The position numbers and the translations under genes are program-made. The notes under the pieces were generated by a model. That model was not told the DNA's origin. It saw nothing but the letters and a program-made list of their open reading frames with translations, and did no database searches. Below, piece after piece: positions 1 through 11,881 of a stretch of DNA of 64,000 nt (within the stretch, counting starts at the first letter, position 1; every line of letters starts with the position of its first letter). Source of the stretch: JABFRZ01 sp964631945 (GTDB lineage: Bacteria > Planctomycetota > UBA1135 > GCA-002686595); the NCBI GenBank assembly GCA_964631945.1, contig CAZWAY010000030.1:5542-69541 (forward strand), given 5' to 3'.

Positions 1-1
1 C

Positions 2-1246
2 TCCGGGGGCGAGCTCTACACCGGGGGCTTGGCCCTCGTGCGCCTCGACCCGCTCGGCGGGCAGAACACCGCGGCGAGTGTCGTGGACCTCGTCGAGGGA
101 ATCCTGCCGGACGTGGCGCTCCTGGCGCAACTCGGCTACGTGGCGGACCGCGCCGATGAGGATCGAGAGCGACGTCCGCTGCGCAGGTACGAGGTCGAGC
201 GGTTCGAGGGGCGCCTCAGGGATCTGCGCACCGACGACCCCAGGTCCCACTCCATCGCCGGGGCGCCCGTCCTCACTCCGAAGCTGATCCTCGCGCGGCG
301 GACGCGGGACGGAGGGGTGTCTGCCTTCGATCGTGCGCTGGAGAAGCGCGTTTGGACCTGGGAGCCGTCCGGAGCCCGGTTTTCGACCGCCGATGACGCG
401 ACCCGGATTCCACTCTGCCTGGCCAGCGACAAGGTCGTGCTCGTGCCCAACTACCGACGGCTCGTCGCCCTCGCCGTGGAGGACGGGAAGGAGCTCTGGA
501 GCTTCTCCTGCAACGGCGTGATCCGCATGGTTCCGGCCTGCGCGGACGGGCGCGTGTTCTTCGGAATGGACAAGGGGCTCTTCTTCGCGCTCGATCTCGA
601 GACGGGAGAAGAGCAGTGGAAGGCCACCTTCGGCAGGTTCGGCTGGACGGCGCCGGTCGTTCTCGGCGAGCACGTGCTGTGCGCCGATCGCGGCGGGGAC
701 AGGAGCTACTACGGACAGTACACCTGGGGCCCGGGCGAGACCTTCGACTCCGATCAAGAGCCCGGCCACCTGCGCGCCCTGGTCGCCAAGAACGGACGCG
801 AGCTCTGGAGCACCGAGCTCGCGGGCTTCGGCCTGTCGCTGCCCAGCCGCGGGCCCGACCCGCGCGACGTGCTGGCCGGCTTCGGCAGCCAGGTGGCGCG
901 CTTCGCAGTCCAGAGCGGGAAGGTCGAGGAGAAGCACCGCGTGAAGACCGCCCAGCATCCGTTCGTCACGCCGACGGTGGTTGGCACGAGCCTCGTCTTC
1001 GGCGCGCTGGACGGTGCGCTCTACGTCCACGATTACGAGAGCGGCGAGCTGCGCTGGGCCTTCCGGCCACCGGGCGACGCCAAGGTCACCGACTTCGTGC
1101 ACAGCGGGAAGCGCATCTACGTCGCCACCTCGGTCGGGCTCTTCTGCCTCGGCGACGATCGGAAGCAGGCTCCGCCGGCACCCGGGTTCGTCCTGGAGTG
1201 GAACGGCGACACGACGAAGCCGTTTTCGGCCGTCGAGAGCAAGTAG
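2..1246 (+). CDS. PQQ-like beta-propeller protein, 5' end outside window
   Basis: The reading frame is open to the first base of the window, so the true start lies upstream; a TTG at 29 is only a formal start. The visible 414 or so residues contain repeated propeller-blade signatures ending in aromatic-rich strands such as DGKELWSF, TGEEQWKA, NGRELWST and SGELRWAF. These are typical of PQQ-like (quinoprotein alcohol dehydrogenase-like) WD repeats. No enzyme-specific catalytic residues can be assigned. Proteins of this kind are usually secreted or periplasmic scaffolds, and abundant in Planctomycetota. A GC-rich hairpin follows the stop codon, before the M16 peptidase gene. The fold is clear; the function is not. 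Confidence 0.8.
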   Translation, partial: SGGELYTGGLALVRLDPLGGQNTAASVVDLVEGILPDVALLAQLGYVADRADEDRERRPLRRYEVERFEGRLRDLRTDDPRSHSIAGAPVLTPKLILARRTRDGGVSAFDRALEKRVWTWEPSGARFSTADDATRIPLCLASDKVVLVPNYRRLVALAVEDGKELWSFSCNGVIRMVPACADGRVFFGMDKGLFFALDLETGEEQWKATFGRFGWTAPVVLGEHVLCADRGGDRSYYGQYTWGPGETFDSDQEPGHLRALVAKNGRELWSTELAGFGLSLPSRGPDPRDVLAGFGSQVARFAVQSGKVEEKHRVKTAQHPFVTPTVVGTSLVFGALDGALYVHDYESGELRWAFRPPGDAKVTDFVHSGKRIYVATSVGLFCLGDDRKQAPPAPGFVLEWNGDTTKPFSAVESK

Positions 1247-1247
1247 G

Positions 1248-1272
1248 GCGGCCGCGGGGCGCGCGCGGCCGC
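1248..1272. other. GC-rich hairpin between genes
   Basis: A perfect 9-bp inverted repeat (GCGGCCGCG / CGCGGCCGC, 7-nt loop) begins two bases after the stop of the propeller gene. There is no T-run, so it is terminator-like only in shape; it may protect or end the upstream mRNA. Confidence 0.4.
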
Positions 1273-1315
1273 TATGATTCTCGCCCCCGAATCGCCCCGT
1301 CCCCGCCCCCGAACC

Positions 1316-4255
<2,940 letters not shown>

Positions 4256-4421
4256 CGCACGCAGGCCGTGCGGTCTCGGGCGGGCGAGCCCCCCTGTGAC
4301 CGCGCGACCTGGGCGTGCATACGGTCCCGGCCCGACTGCGTCCGGCACGGGGATTGTCTTGCGACGGCCGGTGCCGCGCACGGCCGCGGCGCCAATCGGC
4401 AGGCGTGAGCCACCCATCCCC

Positions 4422-6092
4422 ATGAGTTCGAAGGCCTCCGCTCTCGTCCTTCCGGCCGTCGTGGCCAGCCTGGCGGCCCTGACCGCTTGCCACTCGGGCT
4501 CGGACTCCGCCCTCCAGCCGCTCCCGACCGTGGTCGTGACCAACCAGGGTCTGGCGGCGGAGTGGATCACCGGAGGCGAGGCGTTGCGCCTCGTGGCCGC
4601 CTCGGAGGTGGACCAGGGCTTCGACCTGGACGGGGACGGGGACGCCAACGATCTCGTGGCGCACCTGCTGGACCTCGAGCAGGGCACCCTGGCCAACACC
4701 GGCCTCGCGCTGCGCACGGCCCTGCCGCGCGGCGAGATCCCGCCGCCGTTCGACGCCGCCGCGAGCGACGAGGTGGCCGTGTTCGTGGTGAGCGAGGCCG
4801 AGACGGGCCGCGATCTCGACGGCGACGGCGAGCTCGGGTTCGAGGCCACCTGGGCCTTCGAGCGCGGCGCGGGGCGCCTGAGTCAGGTGGGCCAGGGCAA
4901 CTTCGGCGTCGCACTCGACGGCAACCTCGCGGTGTTCCTGTTCGTGGAGGGGGAGGCGCTGCGCCTGCGGGTCTTCGACGCACGCGACGGCAGCCTGACC
5001 CTGCTCCCGGGCGAACCGCGCACGGTGCCGCTCGTGCAGCAAGGCGTGGTCGCCTACGTGCTGTCGGAGGACGGCCGCGAGGACCTGAACCTCGACGGCG
5101 ACACGAGCGACGAGGCCGTGCTGCAGTTCTACGACGCCGAGGCGCGCCGCAGCGTGAACACGGGCTGGTCCACGGGCTTCGGGATCCGCCTGGCGGGCGG
5201 CCACCTCGGGACGCACGTGCCCGAGCGGGCCCAGGGCGGCGTGGACCTCGACGGCGATGGGCTGGCCCTGAGCAACGTGTTCGTGGTCATCGACACCGGC
5301 CTGGGACGCACGCGGGTTCCCGATCTGGCGGTGCGCAACTACGCCGACTTCCTGGAGCAACGGGACACCGAGCGCTTCCTGCTGCAGGTGCGCGAGCGTC
5401 CCGGCGAGGACCGCAACCGGGACGGCGATTCCAACGACGTGGTCGTGGTCGCCTACGACCCGCGCACGAACCAGATCCAGGACACCGGGCTCGCCACGCG
5501 CACGGTGTCGTTCTCGGCCGGGCGCTGGATCTGCGTGCCGGTCCACGAGTTCGCGCAGGGCGAGCGCGACCTCGACGGCGACGGCGAGACGACCTCCGAC
5601 ATCCTGCAGGTGTTCGACACGCAGACGGGCCAGGTCCAGGACCTCGGCTTCGAGGGGCACCTGCTGGGGGCCGGCGACGGGCTGCTGTTCATCCTGCGCC
5701 TCGAGCACGGGCAGGACTGGAACGGCGACGGGGACGAGAACGACCTGGTGCTCTTCGTGTGGAGCGCGCGCACCCGCACGGCCACCAACACGGGGCTCGC
5801 GGTCGCCGCGCTGCTCGGGCAGGCGGGCGAGCGCGCGCTCGTGAGCGTGTCCGAGGCCGGGCAGCAGGCCGACCTGGACGGGGACGGCGACCGCGACGAC
5901 CTCGTGCTGGCGCTCTTCGACGGGGCTTCCGGGCGCGTGCGCCCGCTGGGCCTCGCGACCGACGGGCGCGACGTGCGTCTCGGAGCCCACGGGGCGGCCG
6001 TGCTCGTGCCAGAGCAGAGCCAGGGCGTCGATCTGAACGGCGACGGCGACCTGCTCGATCGGGTGCTGCACACGCTCGTGTTCGACGACTGA
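4422..6092 (+). CDS. lipoprotein with repeated Asp-Gly-rich (DxDGDxxxD) motifs
   Basis: 556 residues from ATG 4422. The signal peptide ends in a good lipobox (LAALTACHSG). The mature part contains at least eight copies of a loop of the type DLDGDGDANDL, DLDGDGELGF, NLDGDTSDEA or DWNGDGDENDL, spaced about 50-60 residues apart. Each is followed by a strand and a phrase such as TGLA or NTGL. The loops resemble the calcium-binding loops of FG-GAP/EF-hand-like repeats, so a calcium-stabilised beta-propeller on the cell surface is the simplest model. No enzymatic motif is visible. The longer in-frame ATG at 4296 precedes a region without signal-peptide character and is not used. Confidence 0.75.
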   Translation: MSSKASALVLPAVVASLAALTACHSGSDSALQPLPTVVVTNQGLAAEWITGGEALRLVAASEVDQGFDLDGDGDANDLVAHLLDLEQGTLANTGLALRTALPRGEIPPPFDAAASDEVAVFVVSEAETGRDLDGDGELGFEATWAFERGAGRLSQVGQGNFGVALDGNLAVFLFVEGEALRLRVFDARDGSLTLLPGEPRTVPLVQQGVVAYVLSEDGREDLNLDGDTSDEAVLQFYDAEARRSVNTGWSTGFGIRLAGGHLGTHVPERAQGGVDLDGDGLALSNVFVVIDTGLGRTRVPDLAVRNYADFLEQRDTERFLLQVRERPGEDRNRDGDSNDVVVVAYDPRTNQIQDTGLATRTVSFSAGRWICVPVHEFAQGERDLDGDGETTSDILQVFDTQTGQVQDLGFEGHLLGAGDGLLFILRLEHGQDWNGDGDENDLVLFVWSARTRTATNTGLAVAALLGQAGERALVSVSEAGQQADLDGDGDRDDLVLALFDGASGRVRPLGLATDGRDVRLGAHGAAVLVPEQSQGVDLNGDGDLLDRVLHTLVFDD

Positions 6093-6153
6093 GGGCGCCG
6101 GCCGCTCACGGTCGGTTGCGGGTTCCTGGCCGCCGCCCTATCGTCGCGGCGCC

Positions 6154-7440
6154 ATGACCTGCGCCCTCCCGCTCGCGCTGCTCTTCCTCGCGACGCTACA
6201 GAACCGCGCGCATCCCGGGCTCGTGCACCTCGGCGACGGGGAGTGGGGGACGCCCGCGCAGGCCGTCGAGCGCGGGCTGATCCAGTACCACGACCAGTGG
6301 TTCCCGCGCGCGCTGGAGAAGGACCTGCGCAAGTGGGAGCGCGAGGACGAGAAGGAGGGGCTGGACTGGGCCCAGCGCTACCGCACCAAGTCGAAGTACT
6401 ACCGCATCGAGAGCAACGTGCCGCGCTGGCGCATGGAGCTCGAGATCAAGCCCTTCCTCGATGCCCTGTTCGAGACCTACCAGCGCGTCTTCGCCGAGGA
6501 CTTCGGGCTCTCCGGCAAGGCCGTCAAGAACAAGGACATCCGCATCTACGACGGCTTCCAGGCCTACTCGGTGAACGAGCCCGAGGGCGGCCGACTGCGT
6601 CCGCGCACCAACCCGGGCTTCATCGTGGGCGGTTCCACGCTGGTCGTCTACTACGAGGAGACCGACCCCGGGATCTTCTACGGCACGGTCTTCCACGAGG
6701 GCGCGCACCAGTTCTTCCTCTCGCTGCTGCCGGGCGCCGACCCGCCGATCTGGCTCGGCGAGGCGCTCGCGACCTACTTCGAGGGCTGCACCTATTCGCG
6801 CGCCACGCGCACCATCACGCCCGGCTTCATCGCCAACGAGCGCCTGGTCGCGGCCCAGAGCACGCTGAAGAACGGCCAGGACCGCTCCGCGCAGGAGCTC
6901 TTCCTCGACGTCCCGCGCGAGCGCTTCAAGGGCCTCGAGTACGCGCTGGCGTGGAGCTTCGTGCACTACTTGATCCACCGTCCGGGGGCCGAGAGCCGCG
7001 CGCGTTTCGCGCGCTTCGTGCGCGCGACCAACGGCTCGGGCGCGAAGCCCGCCGCGCAGCTCTTCGCCGAGGCCACGGGCGAGGACCTGGGCGCGCTGCT
7101 CCCGGGTTGGCGCGCGCACGTCCTGGCGCTCACGGCCCCGCCCGCGATCCACTGGGTGGCGGTGGTCGTCACGCGGGCCGGGCCGGGCGAGGATCTGCGC
7201 TCGCGCGATCTCGTGTGGAGCTTCGACGGGGTCGAGGTCTTCTCGGTGGAGCAGTTCCAGGAGCTCTGGAAGAACCGCCCGAAGGACCGCCCGGTCGAGG
7301 TGGTGGTCGTGCGCGGCGAGCCGGACTTCAGCTCCCAGGAAGCCACGCGGCGCTTCGTGCGCACCGCCGTCCAGCCCGGGAGCGAGATCCGCCTGAGCCC
7401 GCAGGGTGAGCTGGAGCGCCAGGGCGGGCTGTCGGATTGA
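6154..7440 (+). CDS. DUF1570-type HEGAH metallopeptidase with C-terminal PDZ-like domain
   Basis: 428 residues with a short hydrophobic N-terminus (secretion signal). HEGAH (residues 181-185), followed by PIWLGEALATYFEG, gives the gluzincin pattern HExxH...E. Spacing and sequence match the DUF1570 family common in Planctomycetota. Near the C-terminus, the stretch around RSRDLVWSFDGVEVFSVEQF resembles a PDZ peptide-binding module, which would help position substrate. It is likely a periplasmic zinc peptidase; substrate unknown. The next gene is convergent, with a 228-bp gap in which I see nothing definite. Confidence 0.8.
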   Translation: MTCALPLALLFLATLQNRAHPGLVHLGDGEWGTPAQAVERGLIQYHDQWFPRALEKDLRKWEREDEKEGLDWAQRYRTKSKYYRIESNVPRWRMELEIKPFLDALFETYQRVFAEDFGLSGKAVKNKDIRIYDGFQAYSVNEPEGGRLRPRTNPGFIVGGSTLVVYYEETDPGIFYGTVFHEGAHQFFLSLLPGADPPIWLGEALATYFEGCTYSRATRTITPGFIANERLVAAQSTLKNGQDRSAQELFLDVPRERFKGLEYALAWSFVHYLIHRPGAESRARFARFVRATNGSGAKPAAQLFAEATGEDLGALLPGWRAHVLALTAPPAIHWVAVVVTRAGPGEDLRSRDLVWSFDGVEVFSVEQFQELWKNRPKDRPVEVVVVRGEPDFSSQEATRRFVRTAVQPGSEIRLSPQGELERQGGLSD

Positions 7441-7668
7441 CGCGCCGGCGCGCGGTTTCCCGCGCTCACCCAGGCGAGCAGGCCGACGGCATTCCGAGGT
7501 CTCCTTCCCCCTCGAGCACCAGGTCGGGTGCCGCCGGCCGCTCTTTCAACTCTGGGTTCCCTCGCTCGATGACGGTACGAGCTCCTCCGTCGCGAAGAAT
7601 CCGGGAAACTACCTAGCGGCCCCGAAGGATTTCGGTAGCTCCATGTCCCACGCGCGGGACCGGCGTGC

Positions 7669-8319
7669 CTAGTCGAGGCTCGTGAGTCCTTCGCGCAGGG
7701 CGTACTTCGTGAGCTCGGCGATGCTGCGCAGCCCGACCTTGTGGGTGATGTTGCGCCGATGCGTCTCGACCGTCTTGGTCGAGAGCACGAGGCGCCTCGC
7801 GATCTCCTTCGAGGTCAGCCCTTCCGAGAGCATCTTCAGCACCTCACGCTCGCGCGCGCCCAGGAGTTCGTAGACCGACGAGGGCCCCGAGGGCGCCGGG
7901 CCGCTCCAGCGTTCCAGCACGCATCCGGTGATGCGCGGCGAGAGGTAGTGCTCGCCCTGGGCCGCCGCCCGCACCGCGCGCAGCAGGTCCTCGCTGGCCG
8001 ACTCCTTGAGGACGTAGGCGCAGGCCCCGGCGCGGATCATGTTGCGCACGTAGCGCTTGTCGGCGTGCATGGAGAGCGCGACCACCTGCACGGCGGGGTG
8101 CTCCTTGCGCAGCTGCTGCGTGGCGTCGATGCCGTTCATGCCCTGCATGCCGACGTCCATCACGACCACGTCGGGCCGCGCCTCGAGCACGGCGGCCAGG
8201 GCCGCGCGCCCGTCGTCGGCCTCGCCCACCACCTCGATCCCGGGCGTGTCCTCCAGGATCCGGCGCAGGCCCTCGCGCAGGACCTGGTGATCGTCCACGA
8301 GCAGCACGCGGATGGTCAT
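7669..8319 (-). CDS. NarL/FixJ-type response regulator
   Basis: 216 residues from the ATG at 8319. The receiver domain (residues 1-120) has the acidic pair D9/D10, the phospho-acceptor D55 in VVVMDVGMQG and the switch lysine in YVLKESA. The C-terminal LuxR-type HTH (about 150-210) contains LGAREREVLKMLSEG, TSKEIARRL and STKTVETHRRNI. It starts inside the stop of the kinase gene (ATGA overlap), so the two are translationally coupled and form a two-component system. Targets are unknown. Confidence 0.93.
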   Translation of the reverse strand: MTIRVLLVDDHQVLREGLRRILEDTPGIEVVGEADDGRAALAAVLEARPDVVVMDVGMQGMNGIDATQQLRKEHPAVQVVALSMHADKRYVRNMIRAGACAYVLKESASEDLLRAVRAAAQGEHYLSPRITGCVLERWSGPAPSGPSSVYELLGAREREVLKMLSEGLTSKEIARRLVLSTKTVETHRRNITHKVGLRSIAELTKYALREGLTSLD

Positions 8320-9980
8320 CGCGCGGCCTCGGCCCGGAGTTCCAGCGGCTCGCGCTCGAGCGGTGCGACCAGCGTGACGCGCGTGCCGCCGCCGTCCGTG
8401 GCCGTGATGCGCATCTCGCCGCCCAGGTGGCTCAGGCGCTCGCGGATGGCCGAGAGCCCGAGCCCGCGGCTGCCGACGATGCGCGGGTCGAAGGCGTGCC
8501 CGTCGTCCTCGACCGTGATGCGGATCGAGCCACCGCCGCGCTCGAGGCGCACGCGTGCGCGCTTCGCTCCGGCGTGCTTGGCCACGTTGATCAGCAGCTC
8601 GCGCACGGCCCGGAACAGGAGCACGCGCAGGCGCTCCGAGAGCGCGCTCGCGTCCTCGGGGCCGTCCAGGTCGATCTCCAGCCGGTAGGTGCGCGCGACG
8701 TCCTCCACCAGCCACTGCAGGGCCGGCTCGAAGCCGAGGTCGTGCAGGATCGGTGGCGAGAGCTGGAAGGTGAGCGAGCGCGCCGAGCGGTTGGCCTGCT
8801 CGATCAGCTCCACGACCTCCTGCCACTCGCGGCGCGCGGACGGCTCGGCGCGATCCCGCAGGCGCACCAGGTTCATGCGGGCGAGGGCCAGGGTCTGGTT
8901 CAGTCCGTCGTGCAGGTCGAGGGCCAGCCGGCGGCGCTCGCGCTCCTCCGCCAGCAGGAGCTCGGAGGCCAGGGACTCGACCTGGCGCCGGCGCAGGGCC
9001 TCGATCTCGTCGCGCGCGCGCCGGTTCTCCTCCTCGCTCTGGCGCAGGGACAGCTCGATCTCCTTGTACGAGGTCACGTCCTCCGAGATCCCGGCCACGC
9101 GGTACACCTGGCCGTCCTCGTCGCGGATCGGGAAGGCGCGGTCGTGGATCCAGCGCACGCTGCCGTCCGCGCGCAGCAGCCGGTACTCCACGTCGAAGCT
9201 GCCGTTCTCGGCGCCCTGGACATAGGTGCTCACCATGCGCTCACGGTCGCTCGGATGGATGTCGTAGGACCAGCTGCGCGGGTCGTCGTACAGGCTCTGG
9301 CAGGAGCGGCCCCAGATCGTCTCGTAGGCCGGACTGACGTACAGCACCTTCTTCACCGGCGCGCTCGGATCCCACTCGGTCAGGTAGAAGACCTCGCGGA
9401 TCGACTCGGTCACCTGGCGGAAGCGTTCCTCCTGCGCGCGCAGCCGTTCGTCGGTGTGCTTGCGCTCGATGGCGATGCCGGCCACGAGCGCGGTCCGGGT
9501 GATGAACTCGAGTTCGAGCGCGCGCGGCTCGCGCGGCTCGGCGTAGTACATCGCGAAGGTCCCGAGCACGCGGCCGTCGGAGGACAGGACCGGCTCGGAC
9601 CAGCAGGCGCGGAACTCGGCCTGCAGCGCGAGCTCGCGGTAGGGTTCCCAGTTGGGGTGCGTCAGCACGTCCGCGACCACGACCCGCGTGCCCAGCGCCG
9701 CCGCGGCCCCGCACGAGCCGCGCATGGGGCCGATCTCGAGTCCGTCGATGGCGCGGCAATAGGACTCGGGCAGGCTCGGCGCGGCGCCGTGGCGCAGGCG
9801 CGTCCGGTCCAGGAGCAGGATCGCGCAGCGCATGTCGGGGAAGCACTCCTCGGCGCTGCGCGCGAGCGTGGTGAGCACGTCGCCGAGCGCGGCCCCACGC
9901 GCGAGCTCCTGCAGGACCTGGTTGCGTCCGCGCAGCACCCGCTCGGTCCAGCTCTCGACCCCCTCGCTCATGGACGCCAT
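8316..9980 (-). CDS. GAF-PAS sensor histidine kinase (HisKA_3/NarX-like)
   Basis: 554 residues, no membrane segment seen, so a cytoplasmic sensor. Order: a GAF domain (about 25-175), a PAS/PAC domain (about 185-310, ending VAGISEDVTSYKEIE), a coiled coil, HisKA_3 with phospho-acceptor H357 in LALDLHDGLNQ, and an HATPase_c domain with N-box ELLINVAKHAG and G-boxes VEDDG and GLGLSAIRERL. This is the NarX/DegS-type kinase that partners with NarL-type regulators, consistent with the ATGA-coupled regulator downstream. The GAF and PAS domains suggest a soluble ligand or redox signal. A second ATG at 9971 is possible; no strong ribosome-binding site decides between them. Confidence 0.92.
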   Translation of the reverse strand: MASMSEGVESWTERVLRGRNQVLQELARGAALGDVLTTLARSAEECFPDMRCAILLLDRTRLRHGAAPSLPESYCRAIDGLEIGPMRGSCGAAAALGTRVVVADVLTHPNWEPYRELALQAEFRACWSEPVLSSDGRVLGTFAMYYAEPREPRALELEFITRTALVAGIAIERKHTDERLRAQEERFRQVTESIREVFYLTEWDPSAPVKKVLYVSPAYETIWGRSCQSLYDDPRSWSYDIHPSDRERMVSTYVQGAENGSFDVEYRLLRADGSVRWIHDRAFPIRDEDGQVYRVAGISEDVTSYKEIELSLRQSEEENRRARDEIEALRRRQVESLASELLLAEERERRRLALDLHDGLNQTLALARMNLVRLRDRAEPSARREWQEVVELIEQANRSARSLTFQLSPPILHDLGFEPALQWLVEDVARTYRLEIDLDGPEDASALSERLRVLLFRAVRELLINVAKHAGAKRARVRLERGGGSIRITVEDDGHAFDPRIVGSRGLGLSAIRERLSHLGGEMRITATDGGGTRVTLVAPLEREPLELRAEAAR

Positions 9981-10043
9981 TGTGGCCCCGCAGAGCGACC
10001 TGGGAACCCTTGCCGCCGCGAAAGCTGGGCGCGCGCGTCCCCC

Positions 10044-10085
10044 AAAAAGAAAGATCCCCCTCTGCTGCCAGGGCAGAGGGGGATC
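10044..10085 (-). terminator. Rho-independent terminator
   Basis: On the minus strand a 13-bp perfect stem (GATCCCCCTCTGC / GCAGAGGGGGATC, 7-nt loop) is followed by TTTCTTTTT. It sits 28 bp after the stop of the secreted-protein gene at 10113 and before the kinase start, so it separates the two leftward transcription units. Confidence 0.9.
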
Positions 10086-10112
10086 GGTGGCTTGGCTTTC
10101 GGGTCCGAGCGA

Positions 10113-11735
10113 CTATTCGCCGATCGTGACGTCGAGCGCGTTCGTCAGGCGCCAGCCGCCCGGAGCCAGGACGGCGGCCTGCACCGAGAACTGCACGCCG
10201 ACCAGGCGCGCGTCGTCGGGGATCGCCAGCGTGAGGTCGTCGGGCTTGCCGCGGATCAGCGGTGGACGCACGAGCCACTCACCCATGCGCGTGATGGTCC
10301 CTTCGGTCGGTCCGCCCAGGCCCACGAAGAGCACGCTGCTCTTCGCGCCAGGCAGCTGCAGCGCGCCCTGCCAGACCTGACCCACGCGGGCCGGAGCCTT
10401 CTCGCTCAACCCGACCGGGTTCACCATCGCACCCATGCGCGGCACCGTCACCGAGGTGGGAACCATGCTGGCGCTCGTCGTCGGGCCGCTCTGCGAGGCG
10501 AGTGGGCCGTTCGAGTGGTGCGGCACGGGCGGCTCGCCAGCCGGCACCAGGACGTCGACCACGTCGACGCTGGCGTTCGTGCCGGGCTTGAAGAGCCCCA
10601 TCGTGACCGTGCTCACGACGGGCGGCACGGTGGCGTCGAAACGGAAGTTGTAGAGCGTGCCCCAGCGGATCGCGTTGGCATTGGGGTTGGTGGCGTAGGG
10701 CGTCGTGGCCCAGCGCACTTCGCCGCCGATCTTCGCGCCCGGCCAGTCGGTGCCGTCGTAGGGGTCGCCGCTGTGGTAGGCGACGTCGTGGAAGCCGATG
10801 TTCGTGATCGTGGTCGCGGGGTCGACCGGAACCGACAAGGAGCCGCAGCTCTGGTCGGAGTTCAGGTTCTGGATGGCGTACTCGTAGTGCCACAGCCCGA
10901 CGCCGATCTGCTTGACGCGGAATCCGAAGAAGTAGGCCGTCTTGCGGCTGCCCTCGAGGATCTTGACGATGCGGATCTGGACGTCGCGGTCCTGGTCCTG
11001 CCAGGCGTAGATCGCCGGCTCCTCGCGGTGGGTCGGGCCGCCGCCGTCGATGTTGTTCACCGCCAGCACGCTGACGCGCCGCCAGGACGCGCTGTTGTCG
11101 CCGTTGCCGGTCTCGGTGTCGTCCTTGGTGACGTAGTGCCCTTCGATGAAGTACTCGGCCCCGGGGTTCTGGGCCGGGTCGATCTCGCTCACCGCGACCT
11201 GCAGTCGCCCGCGGATGGTGGCGTTGCCGCTGGGAGCGCCGCCGTGCACGTGGGTGCCCGCGGTGGCGTTGACGTTGACCTTGGATTGGCCGCCGCCGCC
11301 GTCGTTGAGCGTGGCCCAGTACGTGTCCGCGCAGCCGATGCCCAGCGTGCTGCAGGGCGTGCTCTGGCACGGCGCGCAGGCCGCCTCGGTCTCGTTCACG
11401 GCGCAGAAGCCGTGCTTGAGCCAGCTCTGGCCGAGCTGCTCGAAGCGGTCGTCCTTGAAGCGGAACATGTTCTGCCCGATCACCGGGTGCAGCGCGGAGC
11501 CGCCCGAGGTCTGCCAGTCCAGGACCTTCGTGCCCTTGTTGCACGACTGCGTGCCGATCGAGTAGGCCGCGATGCCGCCGCTCTGCCCCCAGTAGTTGAT
11601 GTCGTTCGTGTCGTTGCCGTTGACGCCGACGTCGTAGACGATGACGTCGGGGACTTGCGCACTGGCCGCGCCCGCGAACGCGAGCAGGGCGGCGGAACAA
11701 AGGGCGGTTGCCCACTTGGAGGTGATCGCCAACAT
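10113..11735 (-). CDS. secreted protein of unknown function
   Basis: 540 residues from ATG 11735, with a textbook signal peptide ending AGAASA|Q. The mature protein has about six cysteines clustered near residues 110-150 (C..C..C..C), which suggests disulphides and extracytoplasmic location. There are Gly/Asn-rich beta segments and no membrane anchor. I do not recognise a catalytic domain; the style (narrative beta-rich secreted protein opening with DVIVYDVGVNGNDT) resembles planctomycete extracellular proteins. It is a single-gene unit: its own terminator follows at 10044-10085. The extra 57 bases upstream to an earlier start add no signal-peptide character. Confidence 0.7.
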   Translation of the reverse strand: MLAITSKWATALCSAALLAFAGAASAQVPDVIVYDVGVNGNDTNDINYWGQSGGIAAYSIGTQSCNKGTKVLDWQTSGGSALHPVIGQNMFRFKDDRFEQLGQSWLKHGFCAVNETEAACAPCQSTPCSTLGIGCADTYWATLNDGGGGQSKVNVNATAGTHVHGGAPSGNATIRGRLQVAVSEIDPAQNPGAEYFIEGHYVTKDDTETGNGDNSASWRRVSVLAVNNIDGGGPTHREEPAIYAWQDQDRDVQIRIVKILEGSRKTAYFFGFRVKQIGVGLWHYEYAIQNLNSDQSCGSLSVPVDPATTITNIGFHDVAYHSGDPYDGTDWPGAKIGGEVRWATTPYATNPNANAIRWGTLYNFRFDATVPPVVSTVTMGLFKPGTNASVDVVDVLVPAGEPPVPHHSNGPLASQSGPTTSASMVPTSVTVPRMGAMVNPVGLSEKAPARVGQVWQGALQLPGAKSSVLFVGLGGPTEGTITRMGEWLVRPPLIRGKPDDLTLAIPDDARLVGVQFSVQAAVLAPGGWRLTNALDVTIGE

Positions 11736-11881
11736 CCGGGTTCTCTCGCTACTAGGCCTCTGGGGGGCTGGACTCCGGAGGGCCGGTGCCAACCATGGGA
11801 CCCGGAGTGTATGCAGGATGGGAGCGATCGAGGAAGCCCTAATTCGGGCTCCACGGGGCCTCGGGGCGCCTGCGCGCGCCC

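Noticed and set aside
7441..7668. Possible small RNA or terminator between convergent genes
   Set aside because: Only short GC palindromes (for example CGCGCCGGCGCG at 7441) without T-runs or a conserved fold.
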